Source of the DNA: Vibrio spartinae
Lineage (GTDB): Bacteria; Pseudomonadota; Gammaproteobacteria; Enterobacterales; Vibrionaceae
Reading direction: 5' to 3'
Assembly: GCF_024347135.1 (NCBI RefSeq)
Contig: NZ_AP024908.1
Location: 496,001 to 560,000, forward strand
Length of the DNA stretch: 64,000 bases
Shown here: in pieces, positions 44,683-54,517 of the stretch
Layout: the number at the start of each line of letters is the position of its first letter
How positions within the stretch are numbered: the first letter of the stretch is position 1
Program-made: the position numbers and the translations under genes
Notes under the pieces: generated by a model
Databases searched by the model: none
The model's input: only the letters and a program-made list of their open reading frames with translations
What the model was told of the DNA's origin: nothing

Positions 44683-44828
44683 TAAATGGGTTGAGATTTC
44701 ATCTCGTTGATTTAGAATAGTTGATCAGGTACTCAGGATGGTGCATCCGTATTTGCATCAAAATGGGTACTATTTTTATGTCGCGCGTTTTGCTCTGAAA
44801 AAACAAAATGTACGAATTAATAAAGCAA

Positions 44829-44849
44829 GTGTTGCTTGGTGCGCAACAC
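44829..44849 (+). promoter_or_regulatory. thrS leader hairpin mimicking a tRNA-Thr anticodon arm
   Basis: GTGTTGC and GCAACAC form a perfect 7-bp stem around the 7-base loop TTGGTGC. Loop position 2 is U33, and positions 3-5 are GGU, a threonine anticodon. It ends six bases before the ribosome site (TAAAGGA) of thrS. E. coli ThrRS is known to repress its own translation by binding such an anticodon-like operator just before the start site. The assignment here is by structure and position. Confidence 0.65.
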
Positions 44850-44867
44850 CACTGTAAAGGATAAATC

Positions 44868-46796
44868 ATGCCTATTATTACTCTTCCTGACGGTAGTCAA
44901 CGTCAATTCGAAAACCCAATTTCTGTTTCAGACGTTGCCTTGTCTATCGGTGCAGGTCTTGCGAAAGCAACCATTGCCGGACGTGTTAACGGTGTTCGTG
45001 TTGATGCCTGTGATCTCATTGAAAACGATGCCAGCTTAGAAATCATCACCGCAAAAGATGACGTTGATGGTTTGGAAATCGTTCGCCACTCATGTGCCCA
45101 CTTATTGGGACATGCGCTCAAACAACTGTATCCTGATGCCAAGATGGCGATTGGTCCAACGATCGACAGTGGCTTTTATTACGATATCGATGTAGAACAA
45201 TCATTGTCGCAAGAAGATTTAGAAAAAATCGAAGCGCGAATGAAAGCGCTGGCGAAAACCAAATATCAGGTGGTCAAAAAGAATGTCAGTTGGCAGGAAG
45301 CCCGTGATGCGTTTGAATCTCGTGGGGAACCATACAAGATAGAAATTCTGGACGAAAATGTGGCGCGTGATGATCGTCCCGGCCTTTATCATCATGAAGA
45401 ATATATTGATATGTGCCGCGGCCCTCATGTTCCTCATATGGGGTTTTGTCAGCATTTTAAACTACTGAATGTGGCTGGTGCTTACTGGCGTGGTAACAGC
45501 GACAATAAAATGTTGCAGCGTATTTACGGCACGGCCTTTCATGATAAGAAAGCCTTGAGTGCACATTTGACTCGTCTGGAAGAAGCAGCTAAACGCGATC
45601 ACCGTAAAATCGGTAAACAACTCGATTTATTCCATATGCAGCAGGAAGCGCCGGGAATGGTGTTTTGGCATCATAACGGTTGGTCCGTCTTCCGCGACTT
45701 AGAAGTTTTTGTGCGTGAAAAACTGACGGAATATGATTATCAGGAAGTGAAAGGTCCACTGATGATGGATCGCGTCCTGTGGGAACGTTCAGGGCATTGG
45801 GATAAATATGCCGAAGCGATGTTCACAACGAATTCTGAGAATCGTGAGTACGCGATTAAGCCAATGAACTGTCCCGGCCATGTACAGATTTTTAATCAAG
45901 GTCTGAAATCCTACCGTGATTTACCGTTGCGGATGGCTGAGTTTGGTTCATGCCATCGGAACGAGCCGTCGGGGTCTCTGCATGGCATTATGCGTGTTCG
46001 TGGTTTTACTCAGGATGATGCGCATATTTTCTGTACTGAAGAACAGATTCAGCAAGAAGTCACTTCTTGTATTAAAATGGTCTATGATGTTTACCAGACA
46101 TTTGGTTTCGACAACATCGCGGTGAAGCTTTCTACTCGCCCTGAACAACGGGTTGGTAGTGATGAAATTTGGGATCGTTCTGAAGAAGCATTAATGCTTT
46201 CGCTGAAATCAATGAATATTGATTATGAAATTCAGGAAGGCGAAGGGGCATTCTATGGGCCGAAAATTGAATTTACATTGCATGATTGCCTTGACCGGGC
46301 ATGGCAGTGTGGTACAGTGCAGCTCGATTTTAATCTGCCGAACCGTTTAGGCGCGACTTATGTCGGTGAAAACAATGAGCGTCTGGTGCCTGTGATGATT
46401 CACCGGGCAATTTTAGGCTCACTGGAACGGTTCATCGGTATTTTGATTGAAGAATATGCAGGATTTTTCCCGACTTGGCTTGCACCAGAGCAGGCGGTCG
46501 TATTAAATATTACTGATAAACAATCTGATTATGTTCAGAATGCGGTACGAAAACTACAAAAATGTGGAATTCGAGCAAAAGCAGACTTGAGAAATGAAAA
46601 GATAGGCTTTAAAATCCGCGAACATACTTTGAAACGTGTACCGTATATGCTGGTTTGTGGTGACCAGGAAGTAGAAGCTGGCGAAATCGCAGTACGGACA
46701 CGAAGAGGCAAAGACTTAGGTAAATTTAAGCTGGATGATTTCATTGAGTTGGTCCGGACCGAAGTCTTAAGCCGTAAGCTCAATCTGGAGGAATAA
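44868..46796 (+). CDS. thrS: threonyl-tRNA synthetase
   Basis: Charges tRNA-Thr. The 642-aa length equals E. coli ThrRS. TGS domain ([14 protein letters not shown]), editing domain with [35 protein letters not shown] and the zinc/editing Cys-His set, class II motif 2 [31 protein letters not shown], motif 3 and anticodon-binding domain in the last 110 residues. ATG 44868 follows TAAAGGATAAATC. First gene of the thrS-infC-rpmI-rplT cluster, a marker of the main chromosome. Translation is likely autoregulated by the hairpin at 44829. Confidence 0.98.
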   Translation: MPIITLPDGSQRQFENPISVSDVALSIGAGLAKATIAGRVNGVRVDACDLIENDASLEIITAKDDVDGLEIVRHSCAHLLGHALKQLYPDAKMAIGPTIDSGFYYDIDVEQSLSQEDLEKIEARMKALAKTKYQVVKKNVSWQEARDAFESRGEPYKIEILDENVARDDRPGLYHHEEYIDMCRGPHVPHMGFCQHFKLLNVAGAYWRGNSDNKMLQRIYGTAFHDKKALSAHLTRLEEAAKRDHRKIGKQLDLFHMQQEAPGMVFWHHNGWSVFRDLEVFVREKLTEYDYQEVKGPLMMDRVLWERSGHWDKYAEAMFTTNSENREYAIKPMNCPGHVQIFNQGLKSYRDLPLRMAEFGSCHRNEPSGSLHGIMRVRGFTQDDAHIFCTEEQIQQEVTSCIKMVYDVYQTFGFDNIAVKLSTRPEQRVGSDEIWDRSEEALMLSLKSMNIDYEIQEGEGAFYGPKIEFTLHDCLDRAWQCGTVQLDFNLPNRLGATYVGENNERLVPVMIHRAILGSLERFIGILIEEYAGFFPTWLAPEQAVVLNITDKQSDYVQNAVRKLQKCGIRAKADLRNEKIGFKIREHTLKRVPYMLVCGDQEVEAGEIAVRTRRGKDLGKFKLDDFIELVRTEVLSRKLNLEE

Positions 46797-46799
46797 ACT

Positions 46800-47351
46800 A
46801 TTAAAGGTGGAAGACGTGGCCAAGTGCCGGCCAAACAAAACCAACATCGTATCAACGGAGAAATTCGGGGTGTACGTGAAGTCCGTTTATCGGGAGCAGA
46901 GGGTGAAGAATCGCGGATTGTTTTAATTCAAGAAGCGCTTGATACGGCTGTAGAAGCCGGTATGGACCTTGTTGAAATCAGTCCCAATGCAGAGCCGCCT
47001 GTCTGTCGTGTGATGGATTATGGTAAATTCCTCTTCGAGAAGAGCAAAGCTGCAAAAGAGCAGAAGAAAAAGCAAAAGCAGATCCAGATTAAAGAAGTAA
47101 AATTCCGACCTGGAACTGATATTGGAGACTATCAGGTAAAACTACGCAACCTGTTACGTTTCCTTGAAGAAGGCAACAAAGTGAAGGTAACAATTCGCTT
47201 CCGTGGCCGAGAAATGGCACACCAAGATATCGGTGTCGATGTTTTGAATCGTCTGAAAGAAGATACAGTAGATATTGCTGTTGTAGAATCTTTCCCTAGT
47301 CGGATCGAAGCCCGTCAAATGATTATGGTGTTAGCCCCTAAGAAGAAGTAA
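46800..47351 (+). CDS. infC: translation initiation factor IF-3, ATT start
   Basis: 183 aa, starting at ATT 46800 and reading [23 protein letters not shown], colinear with E. coli IF-3 (KGGKRVQTARPNRINGEIR). GGAGG at 46787-46791 is eight bases upstream. A GTG at 46824 would cut off the conserved N terminus. AUU starts are the classical basis of infC autoregulation, since IF-3 discriminates against its own start codon. Two-domain protein with a linker ([25 protein letters not shown]). It binds the 30S subunit. Confidence 0.96.
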   Translation: MKGGRRGQVPAKQNQHRINGEIRGVREVRLSGAEGEESRIVLIQEALDTAVEAGMDLVEISPNAEPPVCRVMDYGKFLFEKSKAAKEQKKKQKQIQIKEVKFRPGTDIGDYQVKLRNLLRFLEEGNKVKVTIRFRGREMAHQDIGVDVLNRLKEDTVDIAVVESFPSRIEARQMIMVLAPKKK

Positions 47352-47373
47352 TGACCGGCTTGCAAGTAATAAG

Positions 47374-47404
47374 CCCCCGCTGTCTGAGTACGGCGGGGTT
47401 TTAT
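47374..47404 (+). terminator. terminator/attenuator between infC and rpmI
   Basis: CCCCGCTG and CGGCGGGG form an 8-bp stem (one T-G pair) around TCTGAGTA, followed by TTTTATT. Partial read-through to rpmI-rplT is expected as in other gammaproteobacteria. The L20 leader region may lie after it. Confidence 0.78.
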
Positions 47405-47455
47405 TCGCCCTCATTACATGGTTATTAAAATCGAAACAATGCGGAGTTATTCATC

Positions 47456-47650
47456 ATGCCTAAGATGAAAAGCAATAGAGGTGCTGCTAAGCGTTTTAAG
47501 AAAACTGCTGGTGGTATTAAGTACAAGCACGCGACTAAACGTCACATCCTGACTAAGCGTACAACTAAGAACAAGCGTCAGCTACGTCCAAACTCTGTCC
47601 TTCCTAAATGTGAAGTGGCTGCAGTTGCACGTATGTTGCCATACGCTTAA
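47456..47650 (+). CDS. rpmI: 50S ribosomal protein L35
   Basis: 64 aa, [19 protein letters not shown] at the N terminus, highly basic, as in all L35. ATG 47456 follows GCGGAGTTATTCATC. Cotranscribed with rplT 42 bp downstream; L20 usually represses both through the message. Confidence 0.98.
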   Translation: MPKMKSNRGAAKRFKKTAGGIKYKHATKRHILTKRTTKNKRQLRPNSVLPKCEVAAVARMLPYA

Positions 47651-47692
47651 TTCTTTTTTAGTTTTTAATTCGTTTAGTTTAGGAGAAGCAGA

Positions 47693-48046
47693 ATGCCTCG
47701 CGTAAAACGTGGTGTACAAGCTCGTGCACGTCATAAGAAAGTTCTAAAACAAGCTAAAGGTTACTACGGTGCTCGCTCTCGAGTTTATCGTGTTGCTTTT
47801 CAAGCAGTGACTAAAGCTGGTCAATATGCATATCGCGACCGTCGCAACAAGAAACGTCAATTCCGCCAACTGTGGATTGCACGTATCAATGCGGCATCTC
47901 GCCAAAATGGTCTGTCTTACAGCCGTTTCATCAACGGTCTGAAGAAAGCATCTATCGAGATCGATCGTAAGATCTTAGCTGATATTGCTGTATTTGATAA
48001 ATCAGCATTCGCTGTGCTTGTTGAGAAAGCAAAAGCCGCACTTTAA
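47693..48046 (+). CDS. rplT: 50S ribosomal protein L20
   Basis: 117 aa, [34 protein letters not shown] at the N terminus. The basic extension plus a globular RNA-binding domain are typical. ATG follows TAGGAGAAGCAGA. Known to act as translational repressor of its own operon in E. coli. Ends before a strong terminator. Confidence 0.98.
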   Translation: MPRVKRGVQARARHKKVLKQAKGYYGARSRVYRVAFQAVTKAGQYAYRDRRNKKRQFRQLWIARINAASRQNGLSYSRFINGLKKASIEIDRKILADIAVFDKSAFAVLVEKAKAAL

Positions 48047-48071
48047 TTCAAAGTTGTAGCCCAGTTTTCGA

Positions 48072-48101
48072 AAAGGAGAGCTTTTAGCTCTCCTTTTTTT
48101 A
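48072..48101 (+). terminator. rho-independent terminator after rplT
   Basis: AAAAGGAGAGC and GCTCTCCTTTT form an 11-bp stem with a TTTTA loop and a following T run. Ends the thrS-infC-rpmI-rplT transcript. Confidence 0.93.
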
Positions 48102-48190
48102 TCTGTATAGAAAATGAATCGTCCCAGTTTTCTTACTGAATTGAGTTGATTCAGAGCTTGTCGATGTTTTGAGCATAAAGGAATTATTGG

Positions 48191-49396
48191 ATGAAGTTTG
48201 AACTTTTTAGAGGGAATTCAGGGGTATATTTCTGGTTAAATGGACTAGCAGCAATGGCTTTCTCATTTATTTTACCAGTGATGAGCTTGTTTCTTATCGA
48301 AGGTTTAGGCATTGAACCGATGTATATCGGGATTTATACAGTGGGTACTGCAATTTCTACCATTCTAATTAGTCAGATATTAGGACGTTTGGCAGATAAA
48401 GGCATCAATAGTAAAACATTGTTGCTGATCGCAATTGGCTTTCTTTGTCTGGCGGCATTATGTTTCTCTCTACTGACGCAATTCTGGCAGGCGATTATTG
48501 TCGGTTGGTGCTTTATGGCATTTGGTGCGTCATCGATTCCGCTGCTACTGGCAATGATTCGGCGTTTCGCAGAGCAGTCTGGTAAGGACAGTACCAAGCT
48601 TAATTCTCAGATGCGTTCTTCGGTTTCACTGGTTTGGATTGTCGGTCCGGCTCTGGCTTTTGCATCGGTTGGTACTTTTGGCTTTCGGGCAAACTTCACT
48701 CTGGCTGCGACTATTGCGCTGCTCGTTTTTGTGATGGTATGGCGATTGTTACCGTCTGCATCAAAACCGGCGACCTCCCAAACCGCTCATCATGAAACTG
48801 TGCCCCCTTTTCCTTATAAAGTCTGGTTTCTTGGGATTGGTATTTTATTTGCGAACATGGCCAATAGCACTTATATCAATGCGATGCCACTCTTTATCAC
48901 CAAAGAACTCGATTTGCCAGTTTCATATCCGGGAATTTTTATGGGATTGACTGCCGCATTAGAAATACCCGTGATGCTCCTTTCCGCATCTTGGTCACAC
49001 CGCTTCGGCAAAATGCCGTTGATGATGGTGGGTTTTGTCATTGCCATGTTTTTTTATATCGGCATTCAATATGCTTCGACCATAGAATGGTTGTTGGCTT
49101 TGCAATTGTTAAACGGCCTTTTTTACGGAATTTTCGTCGGTTTGGGGATTACGCTTCTACAAGACTCGGCACCGAAGCGAGTGGGGCAGGTTTCTGCTTT
49201 CTATACGAACGCGATGTCAGTCGGCACGATGTGTGGTACTTCATTAATGGGCTTCGTTGCACAACAATATGGGTTCCGCAACGCGATCTATATTTCATTC
49301 GTTGCCATTGTGATTTCATTGATTATCTTTCTGATGATTCATTTACATGAAAGTAAGCGGGACAGGCTTGCCGAACAACAATTACCGCTTTTGTGA
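48191..49396 (+). CDS. MFS sugar efflux transporter, Set family
   Basis: 401-aa major facilitator with about 12 hydrophobic segments. It most resembles SetA/SetB sugar efflux proteins (SLFLIEGLGIEPMYIGIYTVGTAISTILISQILGRLADKG; MRSSVSLVWIVGPALAFASVG; NSTYINAMPLFITKEL). A central loop of about 25 residues (SASKPATSQTAHHETVPPFP) divides the halves. ATG 48191 follows AAGGAATTATTGG. Substrate unknown; relatives export glucosides or arabinose-type sugars. Monocistronic. Confidence 0.82.
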   Translation: MKFELFRGNSGVYFWLNGLAAMAFSFILPVMSLFLIEGLGIEPMYIGIYTVGTAISTILISQILGRLADKGINSKTLLLIAIGFLCLAALCFSLLTQFWQAIIVGWCFMAFGASSIPLLLAMIRRFAEQSGKDSTKLNSQMRSSVSLVWIVGPALAFASVGTFGFRANFTLAATIALLVFVMVWRLLPSASKPATSQTAHHETVPPFPYKVWFLGIGILFANMANSTYINAMPLFITKELDLPVSYPGIFMGLTAALEIPVMLLSASWSHRFGKMPLMMVGFVIAMFFYIGIQYASTIEWLLALQLLNGLFYGIFVGLGITLLQDSAPKRVGQVSAFYTNAMSVGTMCGTSLMGFVAQQYGFRNAIYISFVAIVISLIIFLMIHLHESKRDRLAEQQLPLL

Positions 49397-49628
49397 GCCG
49401 TTAGGTTCCTATTGCGTGTAACCCGAGTAATTGTATGTAATTGAGCTATATCACGGTAGAAAAAACTGAATGTGTTGCGGCAGGATGTTGATTGCTTGCA
49501 AAAATAATGATGCCGTCGTACGGTGATTGCCCTGTCAGAGATTTTACCGGAATGTTATGCTTTTGGGTAAAATGATGTCAGTATAAATGTAGAGAACAGA
49601 GCTAACAGGAAGTTAGAAGGGCTATTAA

Positions 49629-50159
49629 ATGGATATTCGAGTAGCTGAATATAATGATTTTGAAAAAATTGCCGAACTACATGCTCAGAGTTGGCAAAAG
49701 AATTATCAGGGAGTGATGGAAGCTCATTACCTTCAGGATGAGGTTGAAGAAGATCGGCGTTTAATCTGGCAAACCAGATTAATTAACCCACCGATTAATC
49801 AGCATGTGGTTGTGGCAGAAGAAAAGGGTAAGCTTTGCGGTTTTATTTGTGCGTTTGGGAATCACGATTTTGAAAAAGGTACGGTGATTGAATCGTTGCA
49901 TGTTGCCTCTGAATTTCAGGGAAAAGGGATTGCAAAGTTGTTGCTGAAAGACGTCACTGAATGGATTCAGCACTATTTCTCTGATCGCGGTGTGTATATT
50001 GAGGTCATGGAACAGAATATCCGGGCCATTGAATTTTATGACCACCTCGGGGGCTTACATACGCTGGATAGAATCTGGCACTCTCCATGTGGTAGTGACG
50101 TTCCGGAATGGATCTACACTTGGGAAACACCTCAGGCGATTCTGTCTGCTATCGGATAA
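49629..50159 (+). CDS. GNAT-family N-acetyltransferase
   Basis: 176 aa. The acetyl-CoA site is in VASEFQGKGIAKLLLKDVTEWI (R/Q-x-x-G-x-G/A pattern), after the beta4 strand HVVVAEEKGKLCGFICAFG. The C-terminal VYIEVMEQNIRAIEFYDHLGG completes the fold. ATG 49629 follows AGAAGGGCTATTAA. The substrate cannot be told from sequence. Confidence 0.85.
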   Translation: MDIRVAEYNDFEKIAELHAQSWQKNYQGVMEAHYLQDEVEEDRRLIWQTRLINPPINQHVVVAEEKGKLCGFICAFGNHDFEKGTVIESLHVASEFQGKGIAKLLLKDVTEWIQHYFSDRGVYIEVMEQNIRAIEFYDHLGGLHTLDRIWHSPCGSDVPEWIYTWETPQAILSAIG

Positions 50160-50166
50160 AACCAAG

Positions 50167-50190
50167 TGGGCCTGCGGGCCCATTTTTAGT
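50167..50190 (+). terminator. terminator after the GNAT gene
   Basis: TGGGCC and GGCCCA with TGCG loop, followed by TTTTTAG, 8 bp after the GNAT stop. Separates it from the yqaB-type gene whose start is 56 bp further. Confidence 0.85.
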
Positions 50191-50245
50191 CTGTTTTCTC
50201 ATAAGAAAAGTGGCTGCCAGTACGAAAGAAGTAGGAAAGAAGTTT

Positions 50246-50926
50246 ATGAATCAGCCAGAACCCGCTGCTCACGCCTCCCGGCCATGTCACATTGAGCATG
50301 TTTCTCAACCAGAGTTATTGAACCACCTTTCCCAATATAAAGGACTGATTTTTGATATGGATGGGACGTTGCTTGATACCATGCCAGCGCATGTTGAGTC
50401 TTGGAAAAAAGCATCGGAACATTTTGGCTTTCCTTTCACGGCACAATGGCTGCAAAGTATGGGTGGCATGCCGAGTATCAAAGTTGTCGGTGAGATTAAC
50501 CGACGGTTTGGTTTATGTTTGAACCCGCACGATGTTTCACTATTTAAACAGGATATGTTTCGCTTACTTGATTATCAATATCAGCGCATTGCACTGACCT
50601 GTGACATTCTCGAACAAGCATACGGAGAAAGGAAGCTTGCGGTCGGTACCGGTAGTCACCGGGATAATGCACTGTCACTATTAAAAAATGCAGGATTGCT
50701 GGATAAACTGGACACGGTCATCACCGCAAGTGATGTGGAAAATCATAAACCTCATCCGGATACGTTTCTTAAAGCCTGCCACCAAATTCAACTGCAACCG
50801 GAAGAGTGTGTTGTGTTTGAAGATACCATTCTTGGGAAACAAGCTGCGCATGCTGCGGGGATGGATTGTTTTTTAGTCACGGAGCAGGGGCTAGTGTTTT
50901 ATCCACTGATCAATAAGGCGTCATGA
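50246..50926 (+). CDS. yqaB: HAD-superfamily phosphatase, YqaB type
   Basis: 226 aa from ATG 50246 (AGGAAAGAAG upstream). HAD motif I IFDMDGTLLDTMP with nucleophile Asp, motif II Thr/Ser in VGTGSHRDNA, motif III Lys in NHKPHPDTF and motif IV VFEDTILGKQAA. Closest in look to E. coli YqaB, a fructose-1-phosphate phosphatase with broad activity. Could alternatively be a beta-phosphoglucomutase-like enzyme. Confidence 0.82.
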   Translation: MNQPEPAAHASRPCHIEHVSQPELLNHLSQYKGLIFDMDGTLLDTMPAHVESWKKASEHFGFPFTAQWLQSMGGMPSIKVVGEINRRFGLCLNPHDVSLFKQDMFRLLDYQYQRIALTCDILEQAYGERKLAVGTGSHRDNALSLLKNAGLLDKLDTVITASDVENHKPHPDTFLKACHQIQLQPEECVVFEDTILGKQAAHAAGMDCFLVTEQGLVFYPLINKAS

Positions 50927-50960
50927 GCTGCATCGCGAACGATGTGAACTGATGATGATA

Positions 50961-50985
50961 AGAGCTGCATGAGCAGCTCTCTTGA
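50961..50985. terminator. hairpin between yqaB and the convergent FKBP gene
   Basis: AGAGCTGC-ATGA-GCAGCTCT, an 8-bp stem, followed by CTTGATTTTG. Weak T-tract, so moderate as an intrinsic terminator. Confidence 0.6.
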
Positions 50986-51009
50986 TTTTGGTATGACGGA
51001 TAATAAATA

Positions 51010-51486
51010 CTACTGAATATCGATGAGTTCAACGTCAAAAATGAGTGTTGAGCCTGCAGGAATTGTAGCAATGCCGCGATTACCGTAGGCTAGCTTTGCC
51101 GGAATAAATAAGCGCATTTTCTGGCCGACAACCATCAATTGTAATCCTTCTTGCCAACCTTTAATGACTTGTTTAACGCCAAAAGTAATCGGTTTCTTGC
51201 GTTCAACTGAACTATCGAACACTTTACCGCTTAATAATGTCCCATGATAATGCACCGTAACTTTATTGGTCGATATTGGGTGTTGCGTGCCGGTCCCTTC
51301 TTCCAAAATCTGATATTGCAAACCGCTTTCTGTTGTCACAACGCCGGCCTGTTGTGCATTTTGTTCCATAAATGCTTTTCCTTCACTGATATTCTTTGCG
51401 GCTGTCTGACTTCGTTTCCAGTTCCGGTAAAGAAAAATAGCGGCGATGACAAACATAAAGAGCGAAAAAATATAATTTTTATCCAT
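51010..51486 (-). CDS. membrane-anchored FKBP-type peptidyl-prolyl isomerase
   Basis: 158 aa. A single N-terminal membrane helix (about residues 5-21, IFSLFMFVIAAIFLYR) is followed by an FKBP domain (GLQYQILEEGTG, VTVHYHGTLLSGKVFDSS, PITFGVKQVIKGWQEGLQLM, LFIPAKLAYGNRGIATIPAGSTLIFDVEL). The key aromatic/Asp residues of the prolyl pocket (Y, F-D, W, Y) are present. Periplasmic folding catalyst related to FkpA/FklB but with an anchor instead of a cleaved signal. Confidence 0.9.
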   Translation of the reverse strand: MDKNYIFSLFMFVIAAIFLYRNWKRSQTAAKNISEGKAFMEQNAQQAGVVTTESGLQYQILEEGTGTQHPISTNKVTVHYHGTLLSGKVFDSSVERKKPITFGVKQVIKGWQEGLQLMVVGQKMRLFIPAKLAYGNRGIATIPAGSTLIFDVELIDIQ

Positions 51487-51738
51487 GATGAATCTGTTCC
51501 TTGGGTTGAATCAATGCTCCCATCCACAATCAATCACTCGAAGACGCTGCCGATGAGAGAAAGTATTGTTGAATGAGTTTTTCGTCTGGGAGCTTGCAGA
51601 TAGATATATTTCATCGAAAAGAGCGGGTAAAGGCAATCTTTGTTGTCTCACAATCAGGCAAATGTCGAAAAATCAGCTATAAAGTTTTTATGATTTAGCC
51701 GATAAAGTGAGTATGTCGGAAATGAGGATCGTGAATCA

Positions 51739-52353
51739 ATGAAGTTTATCGTTTATCTATTAAGCTTCAGTCTTTTCGGGTGTGGTTCACTCGTCACTGA
51801 GCGTTTGTTTGATGACAATTTGCTGGACCGGGCGCCCAAGAACAGCTCAGATGTCATTTATCCTGAGTGGGGGAAACACCCTAAAGCAACGCGCTCTGGT
51901 GTTCAGGGGCCGCAAGGGCAGAAGAGAGCCGATAGCGCTTATCTATCACTGCAACGGTTTTTGCTCAAGAACCGTATTGATTACGAAGTCTTACCGGGTC
52001 AGTTTATGGTTGTTCGGGTGAAGCGGACCATTCAATTTGCGGTTGGTTCTGCGAATGTGAGACCGGAATCGCGGCTCTGGTTAGAAAAAATCAAAAACTA
52101 TCTGGCAACTGCATACGGTCTTGAGTTGGTGATTGACGGGCATACGGATGACCTTGGAGATTCTCGTTACAATGATAAATTATCGAAAAAACGAGCTGAA
52201 GCCGTCAAACGAATTATTGCGAATAATCGTGTTTCTCTCGACTCGATATACACCCGTGGGTATGGTGATGTTATTCCGGCATGTACCAATCAGACGCAAA
52301 AAGGGAAAGCGTGTAACCGACGTGTCGAACTGTTCTTTATTCTGCCAAGCTAG
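51739..52353 (+). CDS. OmpA-type lipoprotein
   Basis: 204 aa. Lipobox LFGC at residues 12-15, so an outer-membrane lipoprotein. Residues 95-200 are an OmpA C-terminal peptidoglycan-binding domain: FAVGSANVRPESRLWLEKI, VIDGHTDDLGDSRYNDKLSKKRAEAVKRI and NRRVEL, with the Asp and Arg that hold diaminopimelate. ATG follows GAGGATCGTGAATCA. Similar to Vibrio sodium-motor-related or T6SS-accessory OmpA proteins in size, but no such genes are adjacent. Confidence 0.88.
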   Translation: MKFIVYLLSFSLFGCGSLVTERLFDDNLLDRAPKNSSDVIYPEWGKHPKATRSGVQGPQGQKRADSAYLSLQRFLLKNRIDYEVLPGQFMVVRVKRTIQFAVGSANVRPESRLWLEKIKNYLATAYGLELVIDGHTDDLGDSRYNDKLSKKRAEAVKRIIANNRVSLDSIYTRGYGDVIPACTNQTQKGKACNRRVELFFILPS

Positions 52354-52376
52354 TTTATTTATTGGGTCACGATTCA

Positions 52377-52407
52377 AAAAAACGCCAGCAATTTGCTGGC
52401 GTTTTTG
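52377..52407. terminator. bidirectional terminator between the OmpA-type gene and tkt
   Basis: AAACGCCAGC and GCTGGCGTTT form a 10-bp stem with AATTT loop, with T-tracts on both strands (TTTTT on plus; the left flank AAAAAA gives T on minus). Serves both convergent genes. Confidence 0.93.
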
Positions 52408-52441
52408 TCATGATGTTTGATTCACTGTTTTTAAAAAAGGT

Positions 52442-54433
52442 TTACCCCAAAGACAGTGCCACTTCCACGACATTATCTACGGTAAAGCCGAACAGTTTGA
52501 ACAGTTCGCCAGCCGGTGCCGACTCACCAAAGCTATTCATACCGACAATGCGACCATTGAGGCCGACATACTTGTACCAGTAATCCGCAATCCCCGCTTC
52601 GATCGCAACTCGTGCAGTCACTGAAGCTGGCAGTACCGCTTCACGGTAAGCGGCATCCTGACGGTCAAATGCATCGGTTGAAGGCATGGAAACCACACGA
52701 ACCTGCTTGCCTTTCGCTGTTAATTCCGCTGCCGCCTGAACGGCTAAATCAACCTCAGAGCCGGTGGCAATCAGAATTAAATCCGGGGTGCCCTGACAAT
52801 CTTTCAGGATGTAGCCGCCTTTGGCGATGTTTGCCACCTGAGCCGCATCACGCGCTTGTTGCGCCAGATTCTGACGAGAGAAAATCAGCGCAGTCGGGGC
52901 ATCTTTGCGTTCAATCGCCAACTTCCAAGCCATCGCGGATTCAACCTGGTCACAAGGACGCCATGTGCTCATGTTCGGTGTCAGACGCAGTGAAGCAATT
53001 TGTTCAACCGGCTGGTGGGTCGGCCCGTCTTCACCCAAACCAATGGAATCATGGGTGTAGACCTGAATGTTCTGCACTTTCATCAGCGCTGCCATGCGCA
53101 TTGCATTGCGCGCGTATTCCATAAACATCAGGAAGGTCGCACCGTAAGGAATGAAACCGCCATGCAGCGCAATCCCGTTGATGATGGCCGTCATGCCGAA
53201 TTCACGCACACCGTAATGAATATAGTTGCCGGATGCATCATCGGTCGTCAGTGATTTCGAGCCAGACCACATGGTCAGGTTAGATGGCGCAAGGTCAGCC
53301 GAGCCACCCATGAATTCAGGCAGTAACTTGCCGAAGGCTTCCAAAGCGTTTTGCGACGCTTTACGAGAAGCAATCGAAACCGGATTGGCTTGCAAGTCAG
53401 CAATAATTTGGCTGGTTTGCGTTTCCCACTCCGCAGGCAGTTCACCATTGACCCGACGCTTGAATTCAGCCGCCAGCTCAGGGTAAGCCGCCTGATACGT
53501 TGCGAACTGCTCATCCCATGCCGCTTCTTTCGCTGCGCCGGATTCTTTCGCATCCCACTGCGCATAAATGTCAGCCGGAATCTCAAACGGGCCATATTCC
53601 CAACCCAGTTGCTCACGTGTCGCTTTGATTTCATCCGCACCCAGTGGCGCACCGTGGCAATCATGAGAGCCGGATTTGTTCGGTGAGCCAAAACCAATCA
53701 CGGTTTTGGTACAAATGAGTGTCGGACGTGAGGTTTCCGCTTTGGCTGCGGTAATCGCCGCTTCAATTGCCGCCGCATCATGTCCGTCGACAGCCGGAAT
53801 CACATGCCAGCCGTACGCTTCAAAGCGTTTCACGGTGTCATCCGTGAACCAACCGTCCACATCACCGTCAATCGAAATGCCGTTGTCATCCCAAAACGCA
53901 ATCAGTTTGCCCAGCCCCAAAGTACCGGCCAAAGAGCACGCTTCATGAGAAATTCCTTCCATCAGACAGCCATCACCAAGGAAGGCATAAGTATGATGGT
54001 CAACAATATTGTGCTGCTCACGGTTAAACTGCGCGGCAAGCGCTTTTTCCGCAATGGCCATACCGACCGCGTTGGTGATGCCTTGTCCGAGCGGCCCGGT
54101 AGTGGTTTCAATCCCCGGTGCATAGCCGTACTCCGGGTGACCCGGTGTTTTTGAATGTAGCTGACGGAAGTTCTTCAGGTCATCAATCGACAGGTCATAC
54201 CCCGTCAAATGCAACAGCGAATAAATGAGCATCGAGCCGTGGCCGTTAGAGAGCACGAAACGGTCGCGGTCAGCCCAATTCGGATTTTGTGGGTTGTGGT
54301 TCAAGTGAGAGCGCCACAGCACTTCAGCGATATCCGCCATCCCCATCGGGGCGCCGGGGTGACCTGAATTGGCTTGTTGAACACCATCCATACTTAACGC
54401 GCGGATTGCATTCGCGAGATGTTTACGGTTCAT
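52442..54433 (-). CDS. tkt: transketolase
   Basis: TPP-dependent enzyme of the non-oxidative pentose phosphate pathway. 663 aa from ATG 54433, exactly the length of E. coli TktA (a TTG at 54445 would add four residues). TPP motif [13 protein letters not shown] ... [10 protein letters not shown], catalytic Glu in [11 protein letters not shown], and [33 protein letters not shown]. Eighty-four bases after the transaldolase gene, same strand, so a tal-tkt operon. Codon use is notably GC-richer and more biased than most neighbours, fitting high expression. Confidence 0.97.
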   Translation of the reverse strand: MNRKHLANAIRALSMDGVQQANSGHPGAPMGMADIAEVLWRSHLNHNPQNPNWADRDRFVLSNGHGSMLIYSLLHLTGYDLSIDDLKNFRQLHSKTPGHPEYGYAPGIETTTGPLGQGITNAVGMAIAEKALAAQFNREQHNIVDHHTYAFLGDGCLMEGISHEACSLAGTLGLGKLIAFWDDNGISIDGDVDGWFTDDTVKRFEAYGWHVIPAVDGHDAAAIEAAITAAKAETSRPTLICTKTVIGFGSPNKSGSHDCHGAPLGADEIKATREQLGWEYGPFEIPADIYAQWDAKESGAAKEAAWDEQFATYQAAYPELAAEFKRRVNGELPAEWETQTSQIIADLQANPVSIASRKASQNALEAFGKLLPEFMGGSADLAPSNLTMWSGSKSLTTDDASGNYIHYGVREFGMTAIINGIALHGGFIPYGATFLMFMEYARNAMRMAALMKVQNIQVYTHDSIGLGEDGPTHQPVEQIASLRLTPNMSTWRPCDQVESAMAWKLAIERKDAPTALIFSRQNLAQQARDAAQVANIAKGGYILKDCQGTPDLILIATGSEVDLAVQAAAELTAKGKQVRVVSMPSTDAFDRQDAAYREAVLPASVTARVAIEAGIADYWYKYVGLNGRIVGMNSFGESAPAGELFKLFGFTVDNVVEVALSLG

Positions 54434-54517
54434 AATTTTTTCCAACAGATTATATAAAGATTAAAAAGCGGTATAAATAGAAAGAGGACTGTGGGTACAG
54501 TCCTCTCAAATATCGTC

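Noticed and set aside
46824..47351. infC beginning at GTG 46824
   Set aside because: Would remove the conserved IF-3 N terminus that reads through to ATT 46800.
52612..54154. Long plus-strand frames over tkt
   Set aside because: Antisense shadows caused by the strong codon bias of transketolase.
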